Shown here: positions 44,305 through 53,472 of the stretch, one piece after another
How positions within the stretch are numbered: position 1 is the stretch's first letter
How the letters are laid out: each line of letters opens with the position of its first letter
NCBI RefSeq assembly: GCF_034119845.1
Contig: NZ_CP139420.1
Location: 3,412,001-3,476,000 of the forward strand
DNA length: 64,000 nucleotides
Direction: 5' to 3'
DNA from: Flavobacterium sp. NG2
GTDB lineage: Bacteria; Bacteroidota; Bacteroidia; Flavobacteriales; Flavobacteriaceae
The notes under the pieces: generated by a model
Database searches by the model: none
The model's input: only the letters and a program-made list of their open reading frames with translations
Told to the model about the DNA's origin: nothing
Translations under genes and position numbers: made by a program

Positions 44305-44984
44305 AAGAAACACTAATCATAGGCGGAAGTAAAGGCATTGGAAAAGCAATCCTAATGCAACAACTCGAAAACAATAAAGCCTACAATATCAGCCGAACTG
44401 CACCTGAGATTTCACATCCTAACTTGGTACATTATTCATTGGATATTACCAAGGATGAATTGCCTGAGATCAATTCACTCGATCATTTAGTGTACTGCCC
44501 AGGTTCCATCAATCTCAAACCCATTGGTAGTTTGAGCGTGGAAGATTTTAGAAATGATTTTGAAATAAATGTCATTGGCGCTGTAAAAGCCATACATAAA
44601 TATTTACCAGTATTAAAAAAAGGGAATGCGCCTTCTATCCTATTATTTAGTACTGTGGCAGCCAAACTCGGAATGCCCTATCATGCAAGTGTTGCCGCTT
44701 CAAAATCAGCAGTCGAAGGCCTAATAAAATCACTTGGAGCCGAATTAGCAGGAAACATTCGCATAAACGGGATTGCTCCTACAATAACAGATACCTCACT
44801 TGCTGCAAACATATTACGCAACGACCGAATGAAAGAAAACATGATAGAACGACACCCTATGAAAGGTTATTTAAATCCTATCGAAGTCGCTGAAATGGCT
44901 GATTTCTTATTATCTAAAAAAGCAAAATCAATCTCTGGACAAATTATCCCTATGGATTACGGTATTGTCTCCTTTAAAATTTAA
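44301..44984 (+). CDS. Short-chain dehydrogenase/reductase
   Basis: 227 residues, classical SDR fold: GGSKGIGKAI cofactor loop, ILLFSTVAAKLGMPYHASVAASKSAVEGL. The usual catalytic Tyr of YxxxK appears as H-A-S-V-A-A-S-K, with YHASVAASK, so the Tyr is four residues before the expected spacing or replaced by Val. It ends the overlapping TetR-ABC1-TIGR03643 operon. The substrate is unknown. Confidence 0.87.
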   Translation: MKETLIIGGSKGIGKAILMQQLENNKAYNISRTAPEISHPNLVHYSLDITKDELPEINSLDHLVYCPGSINLKPIGSLSVEDFRNDFEINVIGAVKAIHKYLPVLKKGNAPSILLFSTVAAKLGMPYHASVAASKSAVEGLIKSLGAELAGNIRINGIAPTITDTSLAANILRNDRMKENMIERHPMKGYLNPIEVAEMADFLLSKKAKSISGQIIPMDYGIVSFKI

Positions 44985-45037
44985 TTACATTTATAGGATA
45001 ATCAATTTGATTACAGTATTCTAAAATCACTAAAACT

Positions 45038-46456
45038 ATGAAAATTCTCTTAACAGGTGCAACAGGCTATATCGGAAAACGACTTCTACCCCTTTTGGCG
45101 GAGCAAGGTCACGATATTATCTGTTGTGTGAGAGATAAAAATCGTTTTAATTTTCCTGAAAAATATAGAACCCAAATCACCATCATTGAAGTCGATTTTA
45201 CCATAAAAGAAACCTTAAAAAACATTCCTACAAACATTGATGCGGCTTATTATTTAATTCATTCCATGTCTGTTTCGGCTACGAATTACGATGAACTCGA
45301 ACGAATTTCTGCTGAGAATTTCATTGCTCAACTCAATCAAACAACTGTAAAACAAGTTATTTACTTAAGTGGCATAGTCAATGATAAAAACTTATCTAAA
45401 CATCTGGCTTCACGCAAACAAGTAGAAGAAATTCTAAATCAAGCTAATTTTGCCACAACTACTTTGCGTGCTGGAATCATCGTGGGTTCGGGCAGTGCTT
45501 CATTTGAAATCATAAGGGATTTGGTCAACAAACTTCCTATCATGATAACACCTAAATGGTTAAATACCAAATGCCAACCCATAGGAATCTCGGATGTATT
45601 GCTATTTCTATCCAAAACATTACACAATCCACAAACCTATAATAAAAGTTTTGACATTGGTGGACCAGATATTTTAACCTATAAAGAGATGTTATTGGCT
45701 TTCGCCAAAGCAAAAAAACTAACGCGTTACATATTCACCGTTCCCATAATGACTCCCAAATTATCCTCTTACTGGCTCTATTTTGTTACCTCTACTTCAT
45801 ATAAACTTGCCGTATCTCTCGTAAGTAGCATGAAGGTCGAAGTCGTTTGTAAAAACAATGACATTAATAAAATAGTAAATATCACCCCTATATCGTATGA
45901 AGAAGCGCTTGCCAAGGCACTAAACAAAGAACAGGAAGATAATGTAGCCTCGAGTTGGAAAGATTCCTTAATCAGTGGCCGTTTCAATACTAATATCTCT
46001 CAATTCATCAAAGTCCCAAAAAAGGATTGTTTCATAGATAGACGCAAAAAAGAAATCAAAGACCATAACTATACCATTAATAAAATCTGGTCTATAGGTG
46101 GCGAAAACGGTTGGTATTATGCAGACTGGCTATGGGGATTAAGAGGTTTTATAGACAAACTTTTTGGTGGCGTGGGCGCTAGACGTGGGCGTACCAATAA
46201 ACAAAATATAAACGCAGGTGACACACTAGATTTCTGGCGCGTATTGTACGCTAATAAAGACGAAGGAAAACTAATTCTATATGCCGAGATGAAACTTCCA
46301 GGCGAAGCTTGGCTTGAATTCAAAATCATCAACAACTACTTATATCAATCGGCTACTTTTAAACCAAAAGGTTTTTTAGGAAAACTCTATTGGTACTCGG
46401 TTTTACCTTTTCACGGATTCATTTTCAACGGCATGTTGAATAAATTAATTGGCTAG
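45038..46456 (+). CDS. NmrA/YbjT-like SDR with C-terminal DUF2867 domain
   Basis: 472 residues. The N-terminal NAD(P)-binding domain (LLTGATGYIGKRLLPLLAEQG, AAYYLIHSM) covers about 1-290, and the DUF2867 domain (about 320-472: WSIGGENGWYYADWLWGLRGF, DFWRVL, PGEAWLEF) follows. Both domains together are common in light-response clusters with photolyase and MerR-B12 regulators. It may modify a lipid or pigment precursor; that is not established. Confidence 0.88.
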   Translation: MKILLTGATGYIGKRLLPLLAEQGHDIICCVRDKNRFNFPEKYRTQITIIEVDFTIKETLKNIPTNIDAAYYLIHSMSVSATNYDELERISAENFIAQLNQTTVKQVIYLSGIVNDKNLSKHLASRKQVEEILNQANFATTTLRAGIIVGSGSASFEIIRDLVNKLPIMITPKWLNTKCQPIGISDVLLFLSKTLHNPQTYNKSFDIGGPDILTYKEMLLAFAKAKKLTRYIFTVPIMTPKLSSYWLYFVTSTSYKLAVSLVSSMKVEVVCKNNDINKIVNITPISYEEALAKALNKEQEDNVASSWKDSLISGRFNTNISQFIKVPKKDCFIDRRKKEIKDHNYTINKIWSIGGENGWYYADWLWGLRGFIDKLFGGVGARRGRTNKQNINAGDTLDFWRVLYANKDEGKLILYAEMKLPGEAWLEFKIINNYLYQSATFKPKGFLGKLYWYSVLPFHGFIFNGMLNKLIG

Positions 46457-46475
46457 TTTTTTTTGGAGCTTTATC

Positions 46476-46545
46476 CAGCTATCCGCTCTATCTTTTCTTT
46501 TTTTGAAAGAAAAAAAAGAAAAGGATGCCGCTTCTATCTGGGCTA
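46476..46545 (-). repeat. Palindromic dispersed element, copy C
   Basis: On the minus strand GATAGAAGCGGCATCCTTTT and AAGATAGAGCGGATAGCTG flank a CTTTTCTTTTTTT / AAAAAAAGAAAAG stem. The flanks match copies A, B and D, while the stem differs. It separates the convergent SDR and photolyase genes. Confidence 0.7.
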
Positions 46546-46598
46546 GGGGTTTGGTGCATTAAAAACTATTTTGTTCAAAAAAACTCATATGTTAATAA

Positions 46599-47894
46599 TC
46601 ATTTCAAAATCCCTGCCTTATAAGTAGCAATCGCTCTATCCCGAGCAAAAGCATGTTCTACCATCGGTTCGCCATAACCCAAATCAAACTCCGGAATCCA
46701 TTTTCGAATATAAATTCCTTTTTCGTCAAACTTTTTCAATTGAATTTCAGGGTTGAATACTCTAAAATACGGCGCCGCATCGCAGCCCGTTCCCGCTGCC
46801 CATTGCCAGTTCCCTACATTGGCTGACAAATCATAATCTAATAATCTCTCAGCAAAATAAGCCTCACCCCATTGCCAACTGATTAATAAATGCTTGCATA
46901 AAAAACTCGCTACCACCATACGCACACGGTTGTGCATATAACCTGTAGCATTCAGTTCGCGCATACCGGCATCAACCATCGGATAGCCTGTATTTCCGGA
47001 ACACCATTTTTTAAACTCTTCCTCATTATTACGCCATTGAATACCGTCATACGAAGCCTTGAAATTATTTGTCACTACTTTAGGGAAATGAAACAATATT
47101 TGCATAAAAAATTCACGCCAAATCAATTCACTCAAAAAAACAGCATTGGTTTTAGACGCCCATTGCGCTAACTTCCGAACGCTAACAGTCCCAAAACGCA
47201 AATGTGGTGACAAATACGAAGTGGAATTCAGTGCTGGAAAATCACGAGTTTCATGATAGGTCTTTATTTGTGATAAATTATGAGGTTTCACTTTAATAGC
47301 ACTTTCCTCAAAACCGATATTTTTTAATGATGGAAAATCAAAATTGCTCTGATAGAATTTAGAAAAATAATCAGCTGTTGCGTAGGCTGTTATTGGCAAG
47401 AGCGTTTTAAACTTTTCCAACCATTTATTTTTATAAGGCGTATAAACGGTATAAGGCAAACCATCGGCTTTTGTAATTTCGTTTTCTTCAAAAATGACTT
47501 GATCTTTGTGAGAATAAAAAGCAATAGTATTCTTTTGTAAAAGTGCTGCAACTGAGTGGTCACGTTGAATTGCATACGGCTCATAATCTTTATTCAAATG
47601 TACTTCTTGAATATCATAGCTTTCAATTAAAGACTCCCAAACAGACATTACAGTTCCTTTTTTAACCAAAAGTGAACTATCTATCTTATTTAACGTTACA
47701 TTAATCCCAGCTAACGAATCATAAATAAATCCGACTCTAGCATCATTTCTGGGTAAATTCTCTAAAATGGAATCGTCAAAAATAAAAATAGGAATTACAG
47801 GAAAATCAGATTGTAAAGCTTGATACAATCCTAGATTATCATCCAAACGTAAATCGCGCCGGAACCAAAAAATTGTTACTTTTTCTTTTGTCAT
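46599..47894 (-). CDS. phr: Deoxyribodipyrimidine photolyase (cryptochrome/photolyase family)
   Basis: 431 residues. The N-terminal alpha/beta domain starts IFWFRRDLRLDDNLGL, and the FAD domain has LRFGTVSVRKLA, ELIWREFFMQI, GYPMVDAGMRELNATGYMHNR (by parts) and WQWAAGTGCDAAPYFRVFNP. It repairs UV-made cyclobutane dimers using blue light. It is the last gene of the leftward crt operon, 71 bp after the SRPBCC gene. Confidence 0.93.
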   Translation of the reverse strand: MTKEKVTIFWFRRDLRLDDNLGLYQALQSDFPVIPIFIFDDSILENLPRNDARVGFIYDSLAGINVTLNKIDSSLLVKKGTVMSVWESLIESYDIQEVHLNKDYEPYAIQRDHSVAALLQKNTIAFYSHKDQVIFEENEITKADGLPYTVYTPYKNKWLEKFKTLLPITAYATADYFSKFYQSNFDFPSLKNIGFEESAIKVKPHNLSQIKTYHETRDFPALNSTSYLSPHLRFGTVSVRKLAQWASKTNAVFLSELIWREFFMQILFHFPKVVTNNFKASYDGIQWRNNEEEFKKWCSGNTGYPMVDAGMRELNATGYMHNRVRMVVASFLCKHLLISWQWGEAYFAERLLDYDLSANVGNWQWAAGTGCDAAPYFRVFNPEIQLKKFDEKGIYIRKWIPEFDLGYGEPMVEHAFARDRAIATYKAGILK

Positions 47895-47965
47895 GTAGTT
47901 GTTTTTCTATTAGCTAATCCCTTTTAATCTGTTAATCAAAGCGACTGAATCACAAAGAATAGCTG

Positions 47966-48424
47966 TTATGAATTAAAAATTTCATTCACCATTCTTTCAC
48001 GGTGTTCAAAAATGGCTTTCAATTTATTTTTAACAACTAATGTATTCATTATTTGACCTAAAAAGCCTAACGGCAACCCATAATGCACAACATCCGTCAT
48101 TTTCACTCCTTTGTCAGTAGCTTCAAAAAAATGTTTGTGATGCCACATCGCATAAGGACCAAAACGCTGTTCGTCTATAAAATAACTTCGGTCTTTTACA
48201 ATTGTAATTTCAGTAACCCAAGGCAATTTAATCCCTAAAAGCGGACTAACCTTATACTGAATAATCTGACCTGCATACATTGATTTTCCATCATAATCTG
48301 TGATGATAAACCCCATGTCTTCAGGCGTTATTTTTTGCAAATTCTTTGGATTAGAAAAGAAAGCCCAACATTCATCAAGACTAGCATTAACATACTGTAC
48401 TGTTTCCTTTTTATAAAGTTTCAT
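47966..48424 (-). CDS. SRPBCC-family (START-like) protein
   Basis: 152 residues with a SRPBCC fold: QYVNASLDECWAFFSNPKNL, a WVTEITIVKDRSYFIDEQ strand and a C-terminal helix. It is likely a cytoplasmic ligand-binding protein. Such genes sit beside photolyase and SDR genes in many light-response clusters. It overlaps crtY by 14 bp. Confidence 0.87.
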   Translation of the reverse strand: MKLYKKETVQYVNASLDECWAFFSNPKNLQKITPEDMGFIITDYDGKSMYAGQIIQYKVSPLLGIKLPWVTEITIVKDRSYFIDEQRFGPYAMWHHKHFFEATDKGVKMTDVVHYGLPLGFLGQIMNTLVVKNKLKAIFEHRERMVNEIFNS

Positions 48425-49109
48425 TTCGTTTTAATTTATTTTCAGATTGATACATTAATACCAAAGTCATTAATAACATCGAAAAAGCATAACCTACATC
48501 TTCAATAGGAATAGTAACCAGCCGAATGCCTAAATTTTCAGCATCATTATAATACACCACCGGTTCGTCTATAAAACTTCCTGTTAAGATTCCGTTGACA
48601 ATTGCAAAAGGAATCAATATTATTAAGAAGGTTATAAAAAACGTTTTTAAAACAGTTGGCGTTTTACGAATAGTATAAGTCAACAACAGTAATAAAAAAC
48701 CATAATTGACTGCCGTATACCATTTGTCTAAATTGAAGATGAGGACTGGAAAAATCACAATCACGATTCCCCAATATATCCTTTTCACAGTCACATCACT
48801 CAAAGCCACTTTGGGCAAAAAATATTGAAAAGCAAAATGAATGAATAAACTTGCATAAGGAATACAAAAAAAGAACAACCATTCCTCAATGGGCAAACCT
48901 AGAATTTCAATACCTGTATGATACCTTGGATTAAAATGCCAAACACCCATTTTAGTGAATAACACATCCCAAATAATAAAAAACACAGCTGTTGTCAACA
49001 AAGCAGGAAATAAAGATTTCCAACGTTTACTATACTGCATTCTTTTTTCAAAACTGTATAAAAACGGAATGATGAAAGAAGCGATATTTAGAATTAGATA
49101 TAGTGACAT
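48411..49109 (-). CDS. crtY: Lycopene cyclase, CrtYcd type
   Basis: 232 residues from the ATG at 49109 (MSLYLILNI). Six or seven membrane helices carry two copies of the cyclase motif, FNPRYHTGIEILGLPIEEWLFF (by parts: PRYHTGIEI, GLPIEEWLFF) and VPIEDVGY-like TIPIEDVGYAF. This is a fused CrtYc-CrtYd membrane cyclase rather than a FAD-type CrtY. It closes the ends of lycopene to beta-carotene. The upstream in-frame ATG at 49148 lies in a repeated TTTCAAG tract. Confidence 0.88.
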   Translation of the reverse strand: MSLYLILNIASFIIPFLYSFEKRMQYSKRWKSLFPALLTTAVFFIIWDVLFTKMGVWHFNPRYHTGIEILGLPIEEWLFFFCIPYASLFIHFAFQYFLPKVALSDVTVKRIYWGIVIVIFPVLIFNLDKWYTAVNYGFLLLLLTYTIRKTPTVLKTFFITFLIILIPFAIVNGILTGSFIDEPVVYYNDAENLGIRLVTIPIEDVGYAFSMLLMTLVLMYQSENKLKRNETL

Positions 49110-49210
49110 TGTTTTTTGTTTCAAGTTTTTTTTTGTTTCAAGTTTCAAGTTCTAGACAAAGATTTCACATGATGCATCTAACATGAAACTTTAAACCTGA
49201 AACTAAAAAT

Positions 49211-49651
49211 TTACTTTTTCCAATACTTAAAAGGAACAAACAACATCCCAAAACATTCGCCTTCTTCTTTGCCTAAATGCTTATGATGTACTTTATGCGC
49301 TTTTCTTAGTCCTATTAAATATTTATTCTTGGTGTTTTTGAACCATTTAAAACGTTGGTGAATCAATACATCGTGTATCATAAAATAGCAAAAGCCATAA
49401 AGTGTTATGCCAAGGCCTATAAAAAACAAATAATTAAAATTAGCCTCAGCTCCATAATAGAAAAGTATAATACTCGGAATGGCAAAAATCACAAAGAATA
49501 TATCATTACGTTCAAAAACATTGGCGTATTTAGGTTGGTGATGGTCTTCATGAAAATACCACATAAATCCATGCATAACGTATTTATGTGTCAACCATGT
49601 GACGCACTCCATCAATAAAAAGACTCCGAGGGTTATTAAAAAATAAATCAT
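49211..49651 (-). CDS. crtZ: Beta-carotene hydroxylase
   Basis: 146 residues, di-iron fatty-acid-hydroxylase type. The histidine boxes are HKYVMHG, HEDHHQPK, HDVLIHQRF and HKVHHKH. It adds 3-OH groups to beta-carotene to give zeaxanthin. No crtW ketolase is in the operon. Its stop is close to the 3' intergenic gap before crtY (101 bp). Confidence 0.93.
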   Translation of the reverse strand: MIYFLITLGVFLLMECVTWLTHKYVMHGFMWYFHEDHHQPKYANVFERNDIFFVIFAIPSIILFYYGAEANFNYLFFIGLGITLYGFCYFMIHDVLIHQRFKWFKNTKNKYLIGLRKAHKVHHKHLGKEEGECFGMLFVPFKYWKK

Positions 49652-49653
49652 AA

Positions 49654-50493
49654 TTACACTAATTTTAATTTATAGGACACAAATGACTTGGCCAACAAAC
49701 CAAACTTGGTATAATTAGACACCCTAATTCTGGCATTTCCTATTTGGTGTGAAGGCGTTTTTTCTAATTTATATAATAGCTTTTTATAGTAAACATAAGC
49801 GGTATAAACCCCAAATTTAGCTTCGATAGGCAACTTAACAATACCCTGATACGCGATTTTGAAATCTTCTTCAATCTCATCGATAATGGATTTTTTGGAT
49901 TTTTCATCAAATGATTTTAAATCTACACCAGGAAAATAATTGCGATTCAAAATCAAGTTATCGTCTTTCAAATCCCGTAAGAAATTCACTTTTTGAAAAG
50001 CTGATCCCAATCGCATCGCTTCGGCCTTAAGTTGGTTATACTTTTCTTCATTTCCTTTTACAAAAACTTTCAAACACATCAATCCTACAACATCAGCAGA
50101 ACCATAGATATATTCATTGTACTCTTCTTGGCTATCGTAATTTTGCTTCACCAAATCCAATTTCATACTTTTCATAAAAGCTTGCACTAAATCATCAGTA
50201 ATATTATATTCTTTGACTGTGTGCTGAAATGAATTTAATATCGGGTTCAAACTAATCCCAGCCTTATAGGCTTTATAATATTCTTTTTCGAAATCATTGA
50301 TTAGAAACTCTTTATCATAGCCATGAAAAGAATCTACAATCTCGTCAGCAAAACGTACAAAACCATAAATGCTATAAATGGCGTCTCGTATACTTGGAGA
50401 CAACATATAAACGGCCAATGAAAAAGAGGTGCTATAGTTTTTAGTGACCAACTTACTGCACTTAAACGAAACGGTATCAAATAATTCCTTCAT
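49654..50493 (-). CDS. crtB: Phytoene synthase
   Basis: 279 residues, a squalene/phytoene synthase fold. The two aspartate-rich motifs are VRFADEIVD and QKVNFLRDLKDD, which bind diphosphate through magnesium. It joins two geranylgeranyl diphosphates. The gene follows crtI by 4 bp and precedes crtZ by 2 bp, so all three are tightly coupled. Confidence 0.94.
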   Translation of the reverse strand: MKELFDTVSFKCSKLVTKNYSTSFSLAVYMLSPSIRDAIYSIYGFVRFADEIVDSFHGYDKEFLINDFEKEYYKAYKAGISLNPILNSFQHTVKEYNITDDLVQAFMKSMKLDLVKQNYDSQEEYNEYIYGSADVVGLMCLKVFVKGNEEKYNQLKAEAMRLGSAFQKVNFLRDLKDDNLILNRNYFPGVDLKSFDEKSKKSIIDEIEEDFKIAYQGIVKLPIEAKFGVYTAYVYYKKLLYKLEKTPSHQIGNARIRVSNYTKFGLLAKSFVSYKLKLV

Positions 50494-50497
50494 AACT

Positions 50498-51967
50498 TTA
50501 TGATTCTAAAAGTTGCTTATTGATTAATTCTGAAACAAGTTTTCCTGAAATTAATGCAGGTGGAACTCCAGGTCCAGGAACAGTTAATTGTCCCGTGAAA
50601 AATAAATGTTGTACTTTTTTACTTTTCAATTTCGGCCGTAAAAAAGCAGTTTGTAATAAGGTATTAGCCATTCCATAGGCATTGCCTTTATACGAGTTGT
50701 ATTCTGAAACGAAATCATTTTTGCAAAATGATTTTGAATAAACGATGTTTTCTTTAACCTTTTGCTGAGTAATCGTTTCAAAGCGGTTTATTATTTTATC
50801 AAAATATTCCGTTCTCAATGCCTCCGTATCGTGAATTCCTGGCGCTAGTGGAATTAAGAAAAAACCAGATTCCATTCCCTCAGGAGCTGCTGTTTTATCC
50901 GTCATGGATGGAAAATTAGCATAAAACAAAGGCTCTGCAGGCCATTGAGGTTCATCATAAATATCTTTTGCATGTTGCTCAAAATCGACATCAAAAAACA
51001 AAGCATGATGCGATACATTTTTTATTTTTTTATTAAACCCCACATAAAACAACAATGATGAAGGGGCAAAAACGCGACTGTTCCAGTATTTTTCAGAATA
51101 GGCTCTATGTTTTTCATCCAAAAGCGTTTCAGTGTGATGGTAATCTGCACCACTTAAAACAATATCCGAATCGATTCGCTCGCCATTGACAACTATAGCT
51201 TTGGCTATTTTATCTTCAACTATAATCTTTTGGATATTCGAATTGGTTTTGAAATTCACCCCTAATTCGATGGCTAAATTTTCCATGGCTCTCACCACAT
51301 CAAACATTCCTGTTTTAGGATGCCAAGTTCCTAAACCAAAGTCGGCATAATTCATAAAACTATAAAACGATGGCGTATCCGAAGGTTTAGCGCCTAAAAA
51401 TAAAACAGGAAATTCCAGAATCTGAATAAGTTTTTTATTTTTAAACTTCTTACGGACATCTTTACTAATAGTGCTAAAAAACTGTCCTAGCTTTATAGTT
51501 GTTTCCAGAGTTACCAATTCGAGAGGCGAAACTCCCGGACGATACACTAAGTCTTTGATCGCGATATCGTAATTACTTTTGGCTACAGCCATAAAATCAC
51601 GTAAGTGTTTTCCACTCCCCTTTTCAATGGATTCAAAAGTTTGTTCAATATCGTTTAAATTATCAGCTATGGCAACACAATCACTCATACCATAATATAC
51701 GTTGTAGGCTGGAGAAAGTTTTACTAGCTCATAATAATCGGTTGTTTTTTTGCCAAAATCAGCAAAAAAACGTTCAAAAACATCAGGCATCCAATACCAA
51801 CTTGGTCCCATATCAAATGTAAAACCATCCGCTTTAAATTGTCTGGCTCTGCCACCAATAGATTCATTCTTCTCAAAAACAGTCACTTGATGACCAGCTT
51901 TAGCCAAATAACAAGAAGCTGCCAAAGCAGAAAAACCAGAACCTATTATGGAAATATTTTTTTTCAT
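50498..51967 (-). CDS. crtI: Phytoene desaturase
   Basis: 489 residues from the ATG at 51967 (MKKNISIIGSG); an ATG five codons earlier (51982) is also possible. The FAD-binding motif is IIGSGFSALAASCYLAKAGH and the C-terminal signature is GQLTVPGPGVPPALISGKLV. It converts phytoene to lycopene. It is the first enzyme gene after the regulator. Confidence 0.94.
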   Translation of the reverse strand: MKKNISIIGSGFSALAASCYLAKAGHQVTVFEKNESIGGRARQFKADGFTFDMGPSWYWMPDVFERFFADFGKKTTDYYELVKLSPAYNVYYGMSDCVAIADNLNDIEQTFESIEKGSGKHLRDFMAVAKSNYDIAIKDLVYRPGVSPLELVTLETTIKLGQFFSTISKDVRKKFKNKKLIQILEFPVLFLGAKPSDTPSFYSFMNYADFGLGTWHPKTGMFDVVRAMENLAIELGVNFKTNSNIQKIIVEDKIAKAIVVNGERIDSDIVLSGADYHHTETLLDEKHRAYSEKYWNSRVFAPSSLLFYVGFNKKIKNVSHHALFFDVDFEQHAKDIYDEPQWPAEPLFYANFPSMTDKTAAPEGMESGFFLIPLAPGIHDTEALRTEYFDKIINRFETITQQKVKENIVYSKSFCKNDFVSEYNSYKGNAYGMANTLLQTAFLRPKLKSKKVQHLFFTGQLTVPGPGVPPALISGKLVSELINKQLLES

Positions 51968-51997
51968 TTTTTGATTATTCAACTATTGGATACTCAC

Positions 51998-52897
51998 TTA
52001 TAATTTATGGAACAAGTCCGTTAAAGCATTAAAAACAGTAACACGTTCTGGCAATAGGTTTGTTTCCACATCTTTTACCTTTCTTCCTAAAAGCCAAATT
52101 TCATTAGTTTCGTCCAATAATTCTACTGCCATTTGTGCTATATATTCCATGACTTCACCGTTTTCTGGTTGAACTGTAAAATAAGACACAAACACTATTG
52201 TTGAAAAATGATTCTTTAAATCTTTTAAATTGTCAATAGGCATACTTTCACCCAGATAAATTACTTGATAGCCGCTATTGACTATCTCATAATTCAAATA
52301 CAACAAGCCTAAATCGTGAATTTCATTCAATGGCAAAAACAACACAAAAACCTTATCAAGTTGTGTGGGCTGATTTACGCTTGCTTCATGAATATTTAAT
52401 AATACTTTTTGTCTAATAATATGACTCACAAAATGTTCATGAGCCGGAGTAATTGTATCGGTTTGCCATAAAGCACCTATTTCTTCTAATAAAGGAATAA
52501 AAACATCTTGAAATATTTGACGAAATGTTTTCTCTTGCGCTAACCAATTATATGTATTAATAAACAACGAATGATCAAAATTCATCATTGCTAACTTAAA
52601 CATATTAATGGCGTGATTATCCGCATTTTTATCTGAAACTATTTTTCTAACAAACTCGGGAATTTCCTCTTCTGTGCAGCTGGCTATTCTTGAAATTTTA
52701 TATCCATAATCTTGTAAAAAAACAACATTCAAAAGCTTTTGAAGACTTTTCAAATCATAGACTCTAATATTAGTTTCAGTGCGAATAGGGCAAAATAAAT
52801 CATACCTCTTTTCCCAAATACGAATGGTATGAGCTTTAACACCTGAAAGGTTCTCCAGATCCTTTATTGTAAACGTAGTTTTAATATTGTTTATCAT
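51998..52897 (-). CDS. MerR-family B12-dependent light-sensing regulator (CarH/LitR-like)
   Basis: 299 residues from the ATG at 52897. A MerR helix-turn-helix (about 8-75: FTIKDLENLSGVKAHTIRIW) is followed by a helical cap with the W-x9-EH signature (Trp144, Glu154, His155) and a cobalamin domain with ExHxxG (Glu192-Gly197, lower-ligand His194). These residues define CarH/LitR photoreceptors, in which light breaks the adenosylcobalamin bond and releases DNA. It heads the crt operon and probably represses it in the dark. The -7 element (52917-52924) rules out the longer start at 52918. Confidence 0.9.
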   Translation of the reverse strand: MINNIKTTFTIKDLENLSGVKAHTIRIWEKRYDLFCPIRTETNIRVYDLKSLQKLLNVVFLQDYGYKISRIASCTEEEIPEFVRKIVSDKNADNHAINMFKLAMMNFDHSLFINTYNWLAQEKTFRQIFQDVFIPLLEEIGALWQTDTITPAHEHFVSHIIRQKVLLNIHEASVNQPTQLDKVFVLFLPLNEIHDLGLLYLNYEIVNSGYQVIYLGESMPIDNLKDLKNHFSTIVFVSYFTVQPENGEVMEYIAQMAVELLDETNEIWLLGRKVKDVETNLLPERVTVFNALTDLFHKL

Positions 52898-52904
52898 TTT
52901 TATA

Positions 52905-52924
52905 AAAAGATTAAACAAATATAC
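52905..52924 (-). promoter_or_regulatory. Promoter of the MerR-crt operon with overlapping motif
   Basis: The minus-strand -7 element TATATTTG is at 52917-52924. The 14-mer AAAAAGATTAAACA (plus strand, 52905-52918) overlaps it and the expected start site, and is identical to 42014-42027. Confidence 0.55.
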
Positions 52925-53472
52925 GAAAATTTATTAAACCCAATTACTAATTATACTTTTTCAAATAAAATCATTTCAATTCACCTTTGAATTACAAAAG
53001 TTTACACAATAAACAAACAACAATCCCTACTTCTAAAAACCAAACATTCATTTTTCTTTTTGGCATTCATCTGCTCGATTGCTATTATTTTCAATTCTAT
53101 TTATCGGAAAAGCTAGCAAAAAAAAAGTACTTCTTAATAGCCAATAGTTTTAACATAAAAGGAGCTACCAAAATCATTTTTTTTAATAAAAATTAATCTA
53201 AATATTTATTCGTTAACACAAACCTAAAATTAATAGTAATAACCTAAAAAAAATCAAAAAAATACATTCAAAGTAATTGATTTTCAGTATCTTTACTGCT
53301 ATATTATTTAATTCTATTTTTGATTAAAATAAAAAACTGATAACTAAAAAGTCACTTAGATTTAGACATCAACCTTTTTATTAAAATACCACTAAATAAT
53401 ATCACCTGCGCTACACCCAATTTTTACTAAAACCTACAGTAAAAAACTTGTTCCAATTAAAAAATTACTATC
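52925..53472. other. AT-rich intergenic region
   Basis: About 550 bases between the divergent MerR-B12 and alpha/beta-hydrolase-like genes. A 69-codon plus-strand frame (52987-53196) has no family resemblance or ribosome-site support. Nothing else is recognised apart from the MerR promoter. Confidence 0.5.

Noticed and set aside
52987..53196. 69-codon frame in the AT-rich gap upstream of the hydrolase-like gene
   Set aside because: Composition is that of random AT-rich sequence; no motif, membrane pattern or promoter supports it.
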